NCBI RefSeq assembly: GCF_001544615.1
Contig: NZ_FCNV02000010.1
Location: 124,001 to 188,000 of the forward strand
Source: Caballeronia concitans
GTDB lineage: Bacteria; Pseudomonadota; Gammaproteobacteria; Burkholderiales; Burkholderiaceae
Length of the DNA stretch: 64,000 nucleotides
Reading direction: 5' to 3'
The notes under the pieces are model-generated. The model made no database searches, was not told the origin of the DNA, and saw nothing but the letters and a program-made list of their open reading frames with translations. The position numbers and the translations under genes were made by a program. Below, in pieces: positions 46,191-55,525 of the stretch; the stretch's first letter is position 1, and every line of letters begins with the position of its first letter.

Positions 46191-47452
46191 CGCGAAGCCT
46201 CACGCGCCGCCTGGACCGTGCGCATGTGCGCGAGCCAGGTGTCGAAGCGCTTCTCCCAGCCGCCTTCCTGCTTCAGATAGTGGCAAGCCGCGTGCTCGAC
46301 GAGGCGCGGCGCGGCGCGGCGCTTGCGCACGATCTCCACGACGTCGTGCGCGATGGCCGGCCACGCGTCGATGGCGGGCTTCGCTTCGACCACGAGCGCG
46401 GCGTCGAGTGCGCCGGCTGCTTCCGCCGCGTTGCCGGCGGCGCGATTGCAGATCACATGCAGGCCGGACAACAGGTACTCCCAGATTTTCGTGGGCGATG
46501 CGACGCGATTGATCACGTGATCGTCGCGAAAGATGATGCCGAAGTCGGCAATACGCAGATGCGCGCGAAGTTCCGACGGTTCCACGCTCGCGATGAGCAC
46601 GCGCATTTTCTCGGCAGCCGCGCCGAGTTCCTTGCGCGCGGCATCGGGATCCGCCGTGAAAATGACGAACTTGAGCCGCTCGACGTGCGCGCCGAGCGCG
46701 GCGACGAAGCCCGCTATTTCCGACAGCCGCTGGTACGCCTGAGTGCCGCCCGAATAAACGATGACGACCTCGTCTGCGCGGATGCCATAGTCCTGCCGCG
46801 TGACCTGCGCCGTCGCGCGCATGAAGCGAGGCGAGGACTTGACGTCGAGGAGATAGGCTTTGTCGTGGAAAGCCGCTTGGCCGAGCTTCTCGCGCAGATG
46901 GCCGATCATGCCATTGGACACGACGAGATAAGCATCGCAGACGCGTAACGCGCGCGCTTCATGGCGATGAAACCAGCGCGGCGCGCGGGCCGAGGGTGAG
47001 TGTCGACGCCGCCGATATTCGGTTTCCTCCGGCAACGCGCCGTGCAGATCCGCCACTTGCAGCGCATGTGCGCCGCGCCACAGCGTGACGGCTGCCGCTT
47101 CATGCCCTTCAGCCTGCACGACGGCAGGTCGCAAGCACAGACGAACCGCGAGCGCGAGTGGTCGGCACCACGCGATGGCAAGGCGTCGGCCGAGTTCGTA
47201 GCGGGAGATCGGCGGGGCGATACATTCGAAGACGCGGCGCGCGCCGCGCTCGCGCAGCGCCTCGCGCCAGCTTGGCGAAGCATGCGCCGCCGGTATGAAG
47301 CGCAGGACGTTGACGTCGAAGCCGCGCGCCGTATAACTCTCCACCATCTGCAGCACGCGCGTGGCGTAGCCGGACGTCGGCGCGTCTGCGTTGAAGCAGG
47401 TGATCAGCACGACGGAACGGCCCGGGCGGGAAGAGGGCGGCGTCAGCGTCAT
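46187..47452 (-). CDS. Glycosyltransferase (GT4-like)
   Basis: About 421 residues from ATG 47452, overlapping wecB by four bases. VVLITCFNADAPTSGYATRV at the start suggests a GT-B fold; the second domain has VVIVYSGGTQAYQRLSEIAG and SPTKIWEYLLSGLHVICNRA. Identity is less clear than for its neighbours because the canonical E-x7-E is weak. It is the second gene of the operon. Confidence 0.75.
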   Translation of the reverse strand: MTLTPPSSRPGRSVVLITCFNADAPTSGYATRVLQMVESYTARGFDVNVLRFIPAAHASPSWREALRERGARRVFECIAPPISRYELGRRLAIAWCRPLALAVRLCLRPAVVQAEGHEAAAVTLWRGAHALQVADLHGALPEETEYRRRRHSPSARAPRWFHRHEARALRVCDAYLVVSNGMIGHLREKLGQAAFHDKAYLLDVKSSPRFMRATAQVTRQDYGIRADEVVIVYSGGTQAYQRLSEIAGFVAALGAHVERLKFVIFTADPDAARKELGAAAEKMRVLIASVEPSELRAHLRIADFGIIFRDDHVINRVASPTKIWEYLLSGLHVICNRAAGNAAEAAGALDAALVVEAKPAIDAWPAIAHDVVEIVRKRRAAPRLVEHAACHYLKQEGGWEKRFDTWLAHMRTVQAAREASR

Positions 47453-48621
47453 GACAACTCTGGCGCGAAGAGCGAGGCGGTGTGTTGGTGCGGCGCATAG
47501 TGCTCGCGCAGAAACGACACGATGCGCTCGCTGGCGCGTCCGTCGCCGAACGGATTCGTGCGCGTCGAGCGGTCGCGATAGTACGCATCGTCGGTGAGCA
47601 GCCGCGTGCATTCGCTGACGATACGGTTTTCGTCGGTGCCGACGAGCGTGACCGTACCGGCCTCGAGCGCTTCCGGCCGCTCGGTCACGTCGCGAAGCAC
47701 GAGCACGGGCTTGCCGAGAGACGGCGCTTCTTCCTGGATGCCGCCCGAGTCCGTCAGGATGATGGATGAGCGTTGCATCAGCCAGACGAACTCGGGATAG
47801 TCGAGCGGTGAAATCAGATGAACGTTCTGCACGTCGCCCAGCACCGACGATGCGATCCGCTGCACATTCGGATTCGGATGGACGGGATAGACGACCTGTA
47901 CGCCGGTTTCGCGCGCAATCTGCTTGAGGGCGCGGCAGAGCGACGCGAGACCGTGCTCATGATTCTCGCGGCGATGGCCGGTGACGAGCACGAGCTTGCC
48001 GTCATGACGCAGGAACGGATAGCGCGCATGCAATCCGGCCGCAATGCCGCCTTGCCGGCGCGTATGCGCGACGGTCATCAGCAGCGCATCGATCACGGTG
48101 TTGCCCGTCACGAGAATGGATTCGCCTCGCACGCCTTCGGCGAGAAGATTGTGCTGCGTCCGGTTCGTCGGTGCGAAGTAATGCTTCGCCACCACATCGA
48201 CCACGCGCCGGTTGAACTCTTCCGGCCACGGCTGCGCGAGATCGCCGGTGCGCAGTCCCGCTTCGACGTGTCCGACATCGACGTTCGCATAGAACGCGGC
48301 CAGGGACGCCGCCATCGCCGTCGTGGTATCGCCGTGCACGAGCACGCAGGCCGGTTTGATGTCCGCGAGCACGTCGGCCGTGCGGGTGAGCACGTTCGCC
48401 GTCAGGCCGACGAGATTCTGATTGGCGCGCATCAGATCGAGGTCGATGTCCGCCTTGATTTCGAAATTGGCGAACACCTGATCGAGCATGTCCCGGTGTT
48501 GCGCGGTGGCGCATACCACGGTGCGAAGATGCGGCTCGCGCCGCAGCCGATGGATCACCGGCGCCATCTTGATGGCTTCCGGCCGGGTGCCGACGACAAT
48601 GAGAATGGTGGGCTGGGTCAT
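47449..48621 (-). CDS. wecB: UDP-N-acetylglucosamine 2-epimerase, non-hydrolysing
   Basis: 390 residues matching WecB/MnaA, which interconverts UDP-GlcNAc and UDP-ManNAc. Landmarks: ILIVVGTRPEAIKMAPVIHR, VHGDTTTAMAASLAAFYANV, GHVEAGLRTGD, VTGHRRENHEHGL and LTDSGGIQEEAPSLGKPVLV. It is first in the minus-strand operon. The matching dehydrogenase WecC is encoded at 55522, so together they should supply UDP-ManNAcA. Confidence 0.95.
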   Translation of the reverse strand: MTQPTILIVVGTRPEAIKMAPVIHRLRREPHLRTVVCATAQHRDMLDQVFANFEIKADIDLDLMRANQNLVGLTANVLTRTADVLADIKPACVLVHGDTTTAMAASLAAFYANVDVGHVEAGLRTGDLAQPWPEEFNRRVVDVVAKHYFAPTNRTQHNLLAEGVRGESILVTGNTVIDALLMTVAHTRRQGGIAAGLHARYPFLRHDGKLVLVTGHRRENHEHGLASLCRALKQIARETGVQVVYPVHPNPNVQRIASSVLGDVQNVHLISPLDYPEFVWLMQRSSIILTDSGGIQEEAPSLGKPVLVLRDVTERPEALEAGTVTLVGTDENRIVSECTRLLTDDAYYRDRSTRTNPFGDGRASERIVSFLREHYAPHQHTASLFAPELS

Positions 48622-48712
48622 GACGGCTCAACGGGTGGGGCGACGCAGGCAACGCGCGATGCCCGATTGGCGGAACTTCGATCGATGCAAAATGATCCGG
48701 AACCCGAAATGT

Positions 48713-49429
48713 TCAGGAAACGAGTCCCGACGCGGTGAACGCATAGCCGAAACCGTGTGCGACGCGAATCGGCACCTCCTCCGGATGCCGGCCGAGCTTG
48801 CGGCGCAAACGGCTGACCAGCGCTTCCAGCCTGCGCTCGTCGTAGTGCCGATAGTCGTGTCCCAGTGCCGTGACGATCTCGCGGCGCGACACCGGCTTGC
48901 CTGCATGTGCGAGCAGCAGCGAGAGCAGCGAGCATTCGGTGGCGGTCAACTGCACCTGCTCGCCATCGGGCGATAGAAGCAGCCACTTGCGCGACACGAG
49001 CAGCCACGCATCCGACGGCTTCGCGCTGTCGTCGACCTCGTCTTCGAGACGATGATGTTCTTGCGCATCGCGGATACGGCGCGCGAGGCTTTCGACGCTG
49101 GCCGCAAGCTCGCGCGAATCGTAAGGGCGGGTCACGCAGACATCGGCGCCGCTTTCGAGCGCGGCAATACGCGCCTCGTGCTGCTCTTCGTCCACCAGCG
49201 CCACGATGCCGAGCAGCCGGCGCGCTCGCAGTCTCGCGATCGTCGCATCGCTTTCTTCATGCGGCTCGTGACCGCTGACCACGACGATGTCGCATCGATG
49301 CGCAGCCAGATGGCGAGTAAGCGCAGACGCATGAGGAAGCTCGGTGACGTGATGCCCGGCCTTGCGCAATGGGGCGGCGAGCTGCGCGCGCTCGGCGGCA
49401 TCCCGTTCAAGAACGGCGACGAACATCAC
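48713..49429 (-). CDS. OmpR-type response regulator with degenerate receiver
   Basis: 238 residues. The receiver-like half (FVAVLERDAAERAQLAAPLR, RCDIVVVSGHEPHEE, VCVTRPYDSRELAASVESL) has Ser-Gly where the phosphoacceptor Asp normally sits (IVVVSG), and Arg-Pro-Tyr replaces the usual Lys-Pro-Phe. The C-terminal winged helix is normal (LTATECSLLSLLLAHAGKPV, HYDERRLEALVSRLRRKLGR). It lies between the two polysaccharide operons and probably acts without phosphorylation. No kinase gene is adjacent. Confidence 0.85.
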   Translation of the reverse strand: MMFVAVLERDAAERAQLAAPLRKAGHHVTELPHASALTRHLAAHRCDIVVVSGHEPHEESDATIARLRARRLLGIVALVDEEQHEARIAALESGADVCVTRPYDSRELAASVESLARRIRDAQEHHRLEDEVDDSAKPSDAWLLVSRKWLLLSPDGEQVQLTATECSLLSLLLAHAGKPVSRREIVTALGHDYRHYDERRLEALVSRLRRKLGRHPEEVPIRVAHGFGYAFTASGLVS

Positions 49430-49994
49430 TGCACGCTAATGAGTAAGCAGGCGCGTGAAAGTGCAATGCATGTCGCCGCCTATTCACGCTCGTGTTACGC
49501 CGTTCAGGCGCTCGCTCATTGCTCGTCATTCAATGCCCCGTAATTAGGCTATGACATTTCGTTATCAGGCAGCGCACGCCGGTGCTAAAAATCTGTGATT
49601 GCGTTTGACGTTTGCTTTATCCCGCGTATGACGGCATTCGAATGCCGCGGTGAATTATTCCTCGCGGCAACAAAAAGAGAAGTGACGGCTGTCACACATC
49701 GATGCGGATAAAACTTACTGTTTTCGTGCGTTGCGCCGCGACCGCGATTCAGTCGGTTTAGCCGCCTCGCGCCGCACAGGAGCGAAGTTTCGCAACGGAA
49801 AGTGGTGGCCGGTGAGCCGAAATGGCGAACGGCATTGCGTGCGATTTCTGACAAATTCCGACCATTGATGACGTGTCGAACTGCCCGACAAAATACGCCA
49901 TTACACTGGCGCCGGTCTGACGTAGGTAAGGTTTTTATATCTGTTTTTCTTTATTCGATAAAACGGATTCGCGACGTAGTCAATGAGGTCGAAC
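49430..49994 (+). promoter_or_regulatory. Regulatory region upstream of the plus-strand polysaccharide operon
   Basis: 565 bp without a credible gene and more AT-rich than its surroundings. A sigma-70-like pair TTGACG (49605-49610), 16-bp spacer, TATGAC (49627-49632) is the best promoter candidate, giving a leader of about 350 nt. The first gene's ATG (49995) has GAGG seven bases upstream. No clear operator symmetry was found. Confidence 0.4.
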
Positions 49995-51101
49995 ATGAAA
50001 CCTGTAGCGGTTCTTGCACTGGCCTTCTTATTGACCGCCATGCTGATAAAGACTCGCAGTTGGCATTTGAAGCTGACCGGCGATAGCGACTTAGGCGGCG
50101 TGCAGAAGGTACATGCCGTGTCGGTGCCGCGCATTGGCGGCGTCGCGGTGTTCGGCAGTCTCGTGCTGTTCGTCATGATCGGGTCTTTGATCGGTGAACA
50201 TAACGCCTCGATCGATCTGCTCTCCTTGCTTTTGGTGAGCTCGGTGCCGGCGTTCGGATCGGGACTCGTCGAGGACATGACCAAGGCCGTTTCACCGGCG
50301 ATGCGTCTCGTGATGACGATGGTGTCGGCGCTGCTCGGCTACCTTCTGCTTGCAACGAGCGTGACGCAGACCGGCATTCCGCCGATCGACCAATTCTTGC
50401 AGTTCGCGGAGGTCGCGGTGCCTGTGACGCTGATCGCGGTGGCCGGCGTGTCGAACTCGGTCAACCTGATCGATGGCTATAACGGACTCGCGTCGGGTGT
50501 GTGTTGCGCCGTGCTGCTCGGAATCGGCGCGCTGGGCTTCATCGGGGGCGACGTGGTGATGTTCGAAGTGTCGCTCTTTTGCGTCGCCGCGATCGTCGGC
50601 TTCATGATATGGAACTTTCCGTTCGGAAGAATATTTCTTGGCGACGGCGGCGCGTATTTCGCGGGCTTCCTCGTCGCTGAACTTGCGCTCCTGCTGGTGA
50701 GCCGCCATCACACCGTGAGTCCGTGGTCGATGGTGTTGCTCATGGGTTATCCGGTCACCGAGACACTGTTCTCCATTGCACGCCGCCGTTTCGTGACGCG
50801 CACGCGCGCAGCCGAACCGGATGCACAGCACTTGCATCATCTGGTCTACCGCTGGATTGCGATGCAGCCGTGGTCGACCGACACGCGGCTCGGCGATCTG
50901 CGCAATCCACTGACGACGGTCGCGTTGTGGCTGCTGAATGCGGCCGCCGTTCTGCCGGCGGTGTACCTGCGCGATGACGAAATCGGCACGATGCTGTGGC
51001 TTGGCGGCTTCGTGGTGGTCTATTGCGCGCTCTATGGCTCGCTGTACCGCGCAGGCTCGCTGGGTGCCGGGTTCGTGCAACGTCCGTGGATCGAGTTGTG
51101 A
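49995..51101 (+). CDS. WecA/MraY-family undecaprenyl-phosphate sugar-1-phosphate transferase
   Basis: 368 residues with about ten hydrophobic helices. Family motifs are KVHAVSVPRIGGVAVF, VNLIDGYNGLASG (catalytic Asp region), FGRIFLGDGGAYFAGFL and the His-rich DAQHLHHLVYRW. It should load the first sugar phosphate onto undecaprenyl phosphate, starting the repeat unit; GlcNAc-1-P or a similar HexNAc is likely but unproven. A start at 49983 is possible; 49995 has the better ribosome site. Confidence 0.88.
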   Translation: MKPVAVLALAFLLTAMLIKTRSWHLKLTGDSDLGGVQKVHAVSVPRIGGVAVFGSLVLFVMIGSLIGEHNASIDLLSLLLVSSVPAFGSGLVEDMTKAVSPAMRLVMTMVSALLGYLLLATSVTQTGIPPIDQFLQFAEVAVPVTLIAVAGVSNSVNLIDGYNGLASGVCCAVLLGIGALGFIGGDVVMFEVSLFCVAAIVGFMIWNFPFGRIFLGDGGAYFAGFLVAELALLLVSRHHTVSPWSMVLLMGYPVTETLFSIARRRFVTRTRAAEPDAQHLHHLVYRWIAMQPWSTDTRLGDLRNPLTTVALWLLNAAAVLPAVYLRDDEIGTMLWLGGFVVVYCALYGSLYRAGSLGAGFVQRPWIEL

Positions 51102-52279
51102 TGGCAAGCGCGATCCGCGCAGGCGTCGCGAGACCGGTCACGCCGGGCATCCTGTTCGATTTCTCCGGTATTCGGACGGGCGGCGGCGTGCAACTCGCGC
51201 TGAATTTTCTCGACAGGGTGTTCGCGCGCGAATGGCCGGGCGTTCGCCTGTTCGTGTTGCTGCCCGACTCGGGCGAACTCGCGCGTTATCCGTTGAAGAT
51301 TCCGGCTTCGCATCAGTTGCATTGCCCGTCGCAGGCGCTGAGGCGTTTGTGGTTCGAGCGCACGACGTTGCAGTGGTTCATTCGCGCGAATGACATCGTC
51401 GTCATCAAGACGCTGTTCGGCGCGGGCCTGCCGCATGGTCCGAATGTCACGAGCGTGGTCGGGGTCGCCTATCCGATCATCTGCTACCCGGACTCACCGT
51501 ACTGGCATTATCTGCCGTGGCGCGCTGCCGTGCTTCAGCGGATCAAGAACGCGGCACGCCGACGGCGTCTTCTCGCAGCCGACGAAGTGATCGTCGAAAC
51601 GCTGGTGATGCAACGTCGCATCGCCGCGCATTGCCGGCTCGAGAAGAGCCGGGTCCATGTGCTGCCGCCCGCGCCGTCGGATTACCTGAGTCCGCCGCCG
51701 CGCGAACGTGCCGGCGCTGCGCCGCTCACTTTCCTTTTTCTGAGCGGAACGTCGCCACACAAGAACCTGTGGCGTCTGCCGGCCGTGGCGAATCATCTGC
51801 TAAACGCGGGCATGTCAGGGCGATTCCGCTTTCTGGTTAGCTGCGACGCGCGCGCGTTTGCAACGCAACTCACTGGTCATGCATCGGCGGCTGCGCATTT
51901 CGACTTTCGCGGCGCGGTGGCTTCGCGCGATATCCAGTCGCTGTACGACGAGTCGCATGTGCTCGTGAATCTGAGCGACCTCGAAAGTTTCAGCAACAAC
52001 TATATGGAAGCGTGGAAGGCGAACGTACCGCTTCTCGTCAGCGACCGCGATTTCGCACGCGGGATCTGCGGCGAGAGCGCGATCTACTGCGAACCTCACG
52101 ATGCCGCTCAGATCGCGAAGTGCATGCTCGAATTCATACACGGAAATATCGATACCGCGCGTCTGGTGGCGAACGGCGCAGAGCGTCTGCGTCGCCTGGG
52201 AAGCCAGGACATGCGCATGGACAGGATTCACGCGAAGCTGCTGTCGTATGCCGCAGGCCGCGAGGCATGGTGCTCATGA
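51101..52279 (+). CDS. Glycosyltransferase family 4
   Basis: 392 residues from ATG 51101, which overlaps the previous stop by one base (TGATG). Features: [40 protein letters not shown] and the donor-site region [20 protein letters not shown]. Its donor is unknown. Its stop overlaps the acyltransferase ATG by four bases. Confidence 0.85.
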   Translation: MASAIRAGVARPVTPGILFDFSGIRTGGGVQLALNFLDRVFAREWPGVRLFVLLPDSGELARYPLKIPASHQLHCPSQALRRLWFERTTLQWFIRANDIVVIKTLFGAGLPHGPNVTSVVGVAYPIICYPDSPYWHYLPWRAAVLQRIKNAARRRRLLAADEVIVETLVMQRRIAAHCRLEKSRVHVLPPAPSDYLSPPPRERAGAAPLTFLFLSGTSPHKNLWRLPAVANHLLNAGMSGRFRFLVSCDARAFATQLTGHASAAAHFDFRGAVASRDIQSLYDESHVLVNLSDLESFSNNYMEAWKANVPLLVSDRDFARGICGESAIYCEPHDAAQIAKCMLEFIHGNIDTARLVANGAERLRRLGSQDMRMDRIHAKLLSYAAGREAWCS

Positions 52280-52800
52280 TGCGCGCCTGTCGGTATGCGT
52301 TGGTGGTGAGCGTCGAGACGGTGCTGGTGCTGTTGTTCGCACTGCCGCGCCTGCGTAGCTGCAATGCGTTGAAGGCGCTCGCGTTGCGCGTGCTCGGCGC
52401 GCGCATCGGACGGCGGACGGTGTTTTACCCGGGCGTGTGGATAGCGCCGGGACGCAACCTCACTGTCGGCGACGACGTCGATTTCGCGCTCGGCGTCGTG
52501 GTGACGACAGCCGGCGGTGTGGAGATCGGGGATCGTGTGCTGATCGGGTATCGCACGCAGATCCTGTCGACCAATCACGTAATTCCGCCTCTGCCGGGCA
52601 CGGTGTTTTCGAGCGGACACGTGGGCCGGCGCGTGACGATCGGTGCGGATGCGTGGATCGGTGCGAATTGCATCCTGCTGCCGGGCGTGACGGTCGGTGC
52701 GGGCGCGGTGGTCGCTGCGGGAAGTGTTGTTACTAAGGATGTCGAAGTAAATGCGATCGTCGGCGGAAACCCCGCGCGCGTCATCCGCATGAGGAGCTGA
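52276..52800 (+). CDS. Hexapeptide-repeat acyltransferase (maltose/serine acetyltransferase-like)
   Basis: 174 residues. An N-terminal hydrophobic helix ([20 protein letters not shown]) precedes a left-handed parallel beta-helix of hexapeptide repeats ([40 protein letters not shown]) with the catalytic-type His in STNHVIPP. Probably O-acetylates a sugar of the repeat unit. An ATG three bases downstream (52279) is an alternative start. Confidence 0.87.
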   Translation: MMRACRYALVVSVETVLVLLFALPRLRSCNALKALALRVLGARIGRRTVFYPGVWIAPGRNLTVGDDVDFALGVVVTTAGGVEIGDRVLIGYRTQILSTNHVIPPLPGTVFSSGHVGRRVTIGADAWIGANCILLPGVTVGAGAVVAAGSVVTKDVEVNAIVGGNPARVIRMRS

Positions 52801-52869
52801 TTCGCGCATGGCGGCGCTAGGTCATTCAACGTAAAGCCCGTTGTTGTTCAACCTGTCGGACGAGTATCG

Positions 52870-53325
52870 ATGATCAGGAATATTTTGGTCGTATGCACGG
52901 GCAATCTCTATCGCAGCCCGATTGCCGAGGCGTTGCTGCAAGCGTCATTGCCGGATTGCGAAGTGCGTTCGGCCGGGCTGCACGCCGCGCTCGGCACGCT
53001 CGCGCCGGCCGTTCTCAAGGACATGTTCGCGGCGCAAGGTTTGTCCCGTCCGCATTGGGCGCCGTGGCAGATCGGCGCTGCGGACGTAGCGCGCGCGGAT
53101 CTGCTGCTTGTCATGGAGGCAGCGCAAAAGCGTGAGCTCGAAAAGCGCTTTCCGGCTGCGTCGGGGAAGACGTTCCTTTATGGCGCGTCGGCGGGCGGGG
53201 ATATCGAGGATCCGCACGGCGGCAGTGTCGAGATGCTCCGAAACTGTTTCGAGCAGATCAGGTCGTGTGTGCCCGGCTGGGTGAAGCGCGTCGATGCGCT
53301 CAATGGAGCGCGCCAGCATGACTGA
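52870..53325 (+). CDS. Low-molecular-weight protein tyrosine phosphatase (Wzb-like)
   Basis: 151 residues. The P-loop CX5R is VVCTGNLYRSP near the N-terminus. The general acid lies in IEDPHGGSVE (usual DP[YF], here DPH). Such enzymes dephosphorylate the tyrosine-rich tail of Wzc to cycle polymer export. It lies immediately before wzc and overlaps it by eight bases. Confidence 0.92.
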   Translation: MIRNILVVCTGNLYRSPIAEALLQASLPDCEVRSAGLHAALGTLAPAVLKDMFAAQGLSRPHWAPWQIGAADVARADLLLVMEAAQKRELEKRFPAASGKTFLYGASAGGDIEDPHGGSVEMLRNCFEQIRSCVPGWVKRVDALNGARQHD

Positions 53326-55525
53326 GCCGAAAGTCGAACGCTTTTTCCTGCCGACCGAACAAGGACTCAAGCTCTCCTATTATCTGGACCTCGTGCTGTC
53401 CAACAAGGCGCTGATCCTCGTCACGACGGCGGTGGTCGTGCTGTTCGGCGCCGTCTATCTGCTGATCGCGCCGCCGACCTACGAATCCAACCTCGTGATA
53501 CAGGTGGAAGACAAGTCGGGTGGATCGAGCAACCTGCTCGGCGATTTGTCATCGGCGCTGCAACTGAAGGCGGGCGCGCCGGCCGAAATGGAGATCATCA
53601 AGTCGCGGCTCGTGGTCTCGGCGGCCGTCGATAAGCTGCGGCTCTACATCGACGCGCGCCCGGACATGTTGCCCGTGGTCGGCCGCTGGCTGCAGGCGCG
53701 GCCGGGTGCGAACGCAACGCTGAGCGAGCCGCGTTTCGGTTTGCCGGGCTATGCATGGGGCGGCGAGACGATCGATGTGGACCGCTTCAACGTGCCCGGC
53801 GAACTGGAGGGCAAGCGCTTCACGCTGACGAGTCTCGGCGCGGGACGCTATCGGTTGAGGAGCGAGGGCGGCGACATCGACGCCACGGGCGAGGTCGGCA
53901 CGCCGCTCGTCGTCGCCGGCGATCTCGGCACGGTGGAACTGAGCGTGACGAAGCTCGTTGCCCGCGCCGGCGAGCGATTCGAATTGCATCGCTATTCGCG
54001 GCTCGACGTCATCGACAGGTTGCAGCGCGATCTGACGGTGCAGGAGCTTGGCCGCGAGTCCGACGTGATCGGCGTCACGCTGACTGGACGCGACCGGCGC
54101 AGGACCGCCGAGGTGCTCAACGCCATCGCCGACGAATATCTCGCGCAGAACCTTGCGTACCACGCGCTCGAAACACGCAGGACCATCGACTTCCTGAACG
54201 GACAACTGCCGCGCCTGAAGCAGCAGCTTCAGCATTCCGAAACAGCCTTCAACACGTATCGCAACCGTTACGGCACGATCGACCTGGCCGAGCAGACCAA
54301 GCTGCTGCTCGAGCAATCGGTGGATGCGCAGACCAAGCTGCTCGAATTGAGGCAAAAGCGCAGCGAACTCGATCAGCGCTTCACCGGGCTGAATCCGGCG
54401 ATGGGTGCGCTCGACAAGCAGATTTCCACGCTCGACCGACAACTCGCCGGTTTCCAGCAACGCATTGCCGATCTGCCCGCGCTCGAGCAGCAGCAGGTCA
54501 CGCTGGTGCGCAACCTGCAGGTCGACACGGACCTGTACATGAATCTGCTCAACGCGTCGCAGCAGCTCAACATCGCTCACGCGGGCAAGATCGGCAGTGT
54601 GCGCGTGGTCGATTACGCGGTCGCGGCGGAGCGTCCCGTCAAGCCGAAGAAGATGCTCGTGATGGTATTCGCGGTCATCGGCGGTCTTGGAATCGGCATG
54701 GCGCTGGCCTTCCTCAGATGGGCCGTGTTCGACGGTGTGCGCGATCCCGGCTCGCTCGAAGAATCGGTCGGCCTGCCGGTCATCGCGCAGATTCCGCGCT
54801 CGACGAAACAGCGCGCGCTCGATCGCACGTCGGAGGGCAGTGCGGTTCTGGCCCAGCGCTATCCGAACGAACCGGCCATCGAGAGCGTGCGCAGTCTTCA
54901 GGTCGCGCTTCAGATCATGATGCTCGAACCCGGCAAGGGGCTGATCCTGGTCACGGGACCGAGTCCGGGCGTGGGCAAGTCGTTCGTATCGCTCAATCTG
55001 GCGGCGCTGCTGGCTGCCTCGGGCGAGTCGGTGGCGCTCGTCGATTGCGATCTGCGGCGCGGACGTCTGCACAAGGCGCTCAGTCTGGACAAAGGCCCGG
55101 GCCTTTCCGAACTCTTGCGCGGCAAGGCCGAACTGGATCGCGTCATCCGCAAGGGCGGCACTGTGCTGCCTGACTTCATCGCCTGTGGCGACTATCCGGA
55201 CGGACCGGCCTATCTGCTGATGTCGCCGCGCTTCGCAGAAGTGCTCGCGACTTTGCGCGCGCGCTATCGGTACGTGATCGTCGATACGCCGCCCGTGCTC
55301 GCGGTCGCGGATTCCGCGATCGTCGGCGGCCACGCGGACCTGTCGCTCATGGTGGCGCGCGAAGGCGCAACGTCGTTGAGCGAACTCGAGCATTCGATTG
55401 CTGCCCTGAAGCAAGGCGGCATTACTCCGCACGGCATCGTCTACAACGACATGGACATGCGGCGCGGCCAATACGGCGGCCGGCGACGTTACGTCGGCTA
55501 CTACAACTACGGAGAGCAGAAGTGA
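53318..55525 (+). CDS. Polysaccharide co-polymerase / tyrosine autokinase (Wzc-like)
   Basis: 735 residues: an N-terminal Wzz domain flanked by two membrane helices (ALILVTTAVVVLFGAVYLLI; MLVMVFAVIGGLGIGMALAF), a long periplasmic coiled-coil, and a cytoplasmic BY-kinase. The kinase has Walker A (GPSPGVGKSFVSLNLA), Walker A' (ALVDCDLRRGRLHK) and Walker B (VIVDTPPVLAV). The tail is Tyr-rich (RRYVGYYNYGEQK), the autophosphorylation cluster. It controls polymer length with the Wzb-like phosphatase and Wza. Confidence 0.94.
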   Translation: MTEPKVERFFLPTEQGLKLSYYLDLVLSNKALILVTTAVVVLFGAVYLLIAPPTYESNLVIQVEDKSGGSSNLLGDLSSALQLKAGAPAEMEIIKSRLVVSAAVDKLRLYIDARPDMLPVVGRWLQARPGANATLSEPRFGLPGYAWGGETIDVDRFNVPGELEGKRFTLTSLGAGRYRLRSEGGDIDATGEVGTPLVVAGDLGTVELSVTKLVARAGERFELHRYSRLDVIDRLQRDLTVQELGRESDVIGVTLTGRDRRRTAEVLNAIADEYLAQNLAYHALETRRTIDFLNGQLPRLKQQLQHSETAFNTYRNRYGTIDLAEQTKLLLEQSVDAQTKLLELRQKRSELDQRFTGLNPAMGALDKQISTLDRQLAGFQQRIADLPALEQQQVTLVRNLQVDTDLYMNLLNASQQLNIAHAGKIGSVRVVDYAVAAERPVKPKKMLVMVFAVIGGLGIGMALAFLRWAVFDGVRDPGSLEESVGLPVIAQIPRSTKQRALDRTSEGSAVLAQRYPNEPAIESVRSLQVALQIMMLEPGKGLILVTGPSPGVGKSFVSLNLAALLAASGESVALVDCDLRRGRLHKALSLDKGPGLSELLRGKAELDRVIRKGGTVLPDFIACGDYPDGPAYLLMSPRFAEVLATLRARYRYVIVDTPPVLAVADSAIVGGHADLSLMVAREGATSLSELEHSIAALKQGGITPHGIVYNDMDMRRGQYGGRRRYVGYYNYGEQK

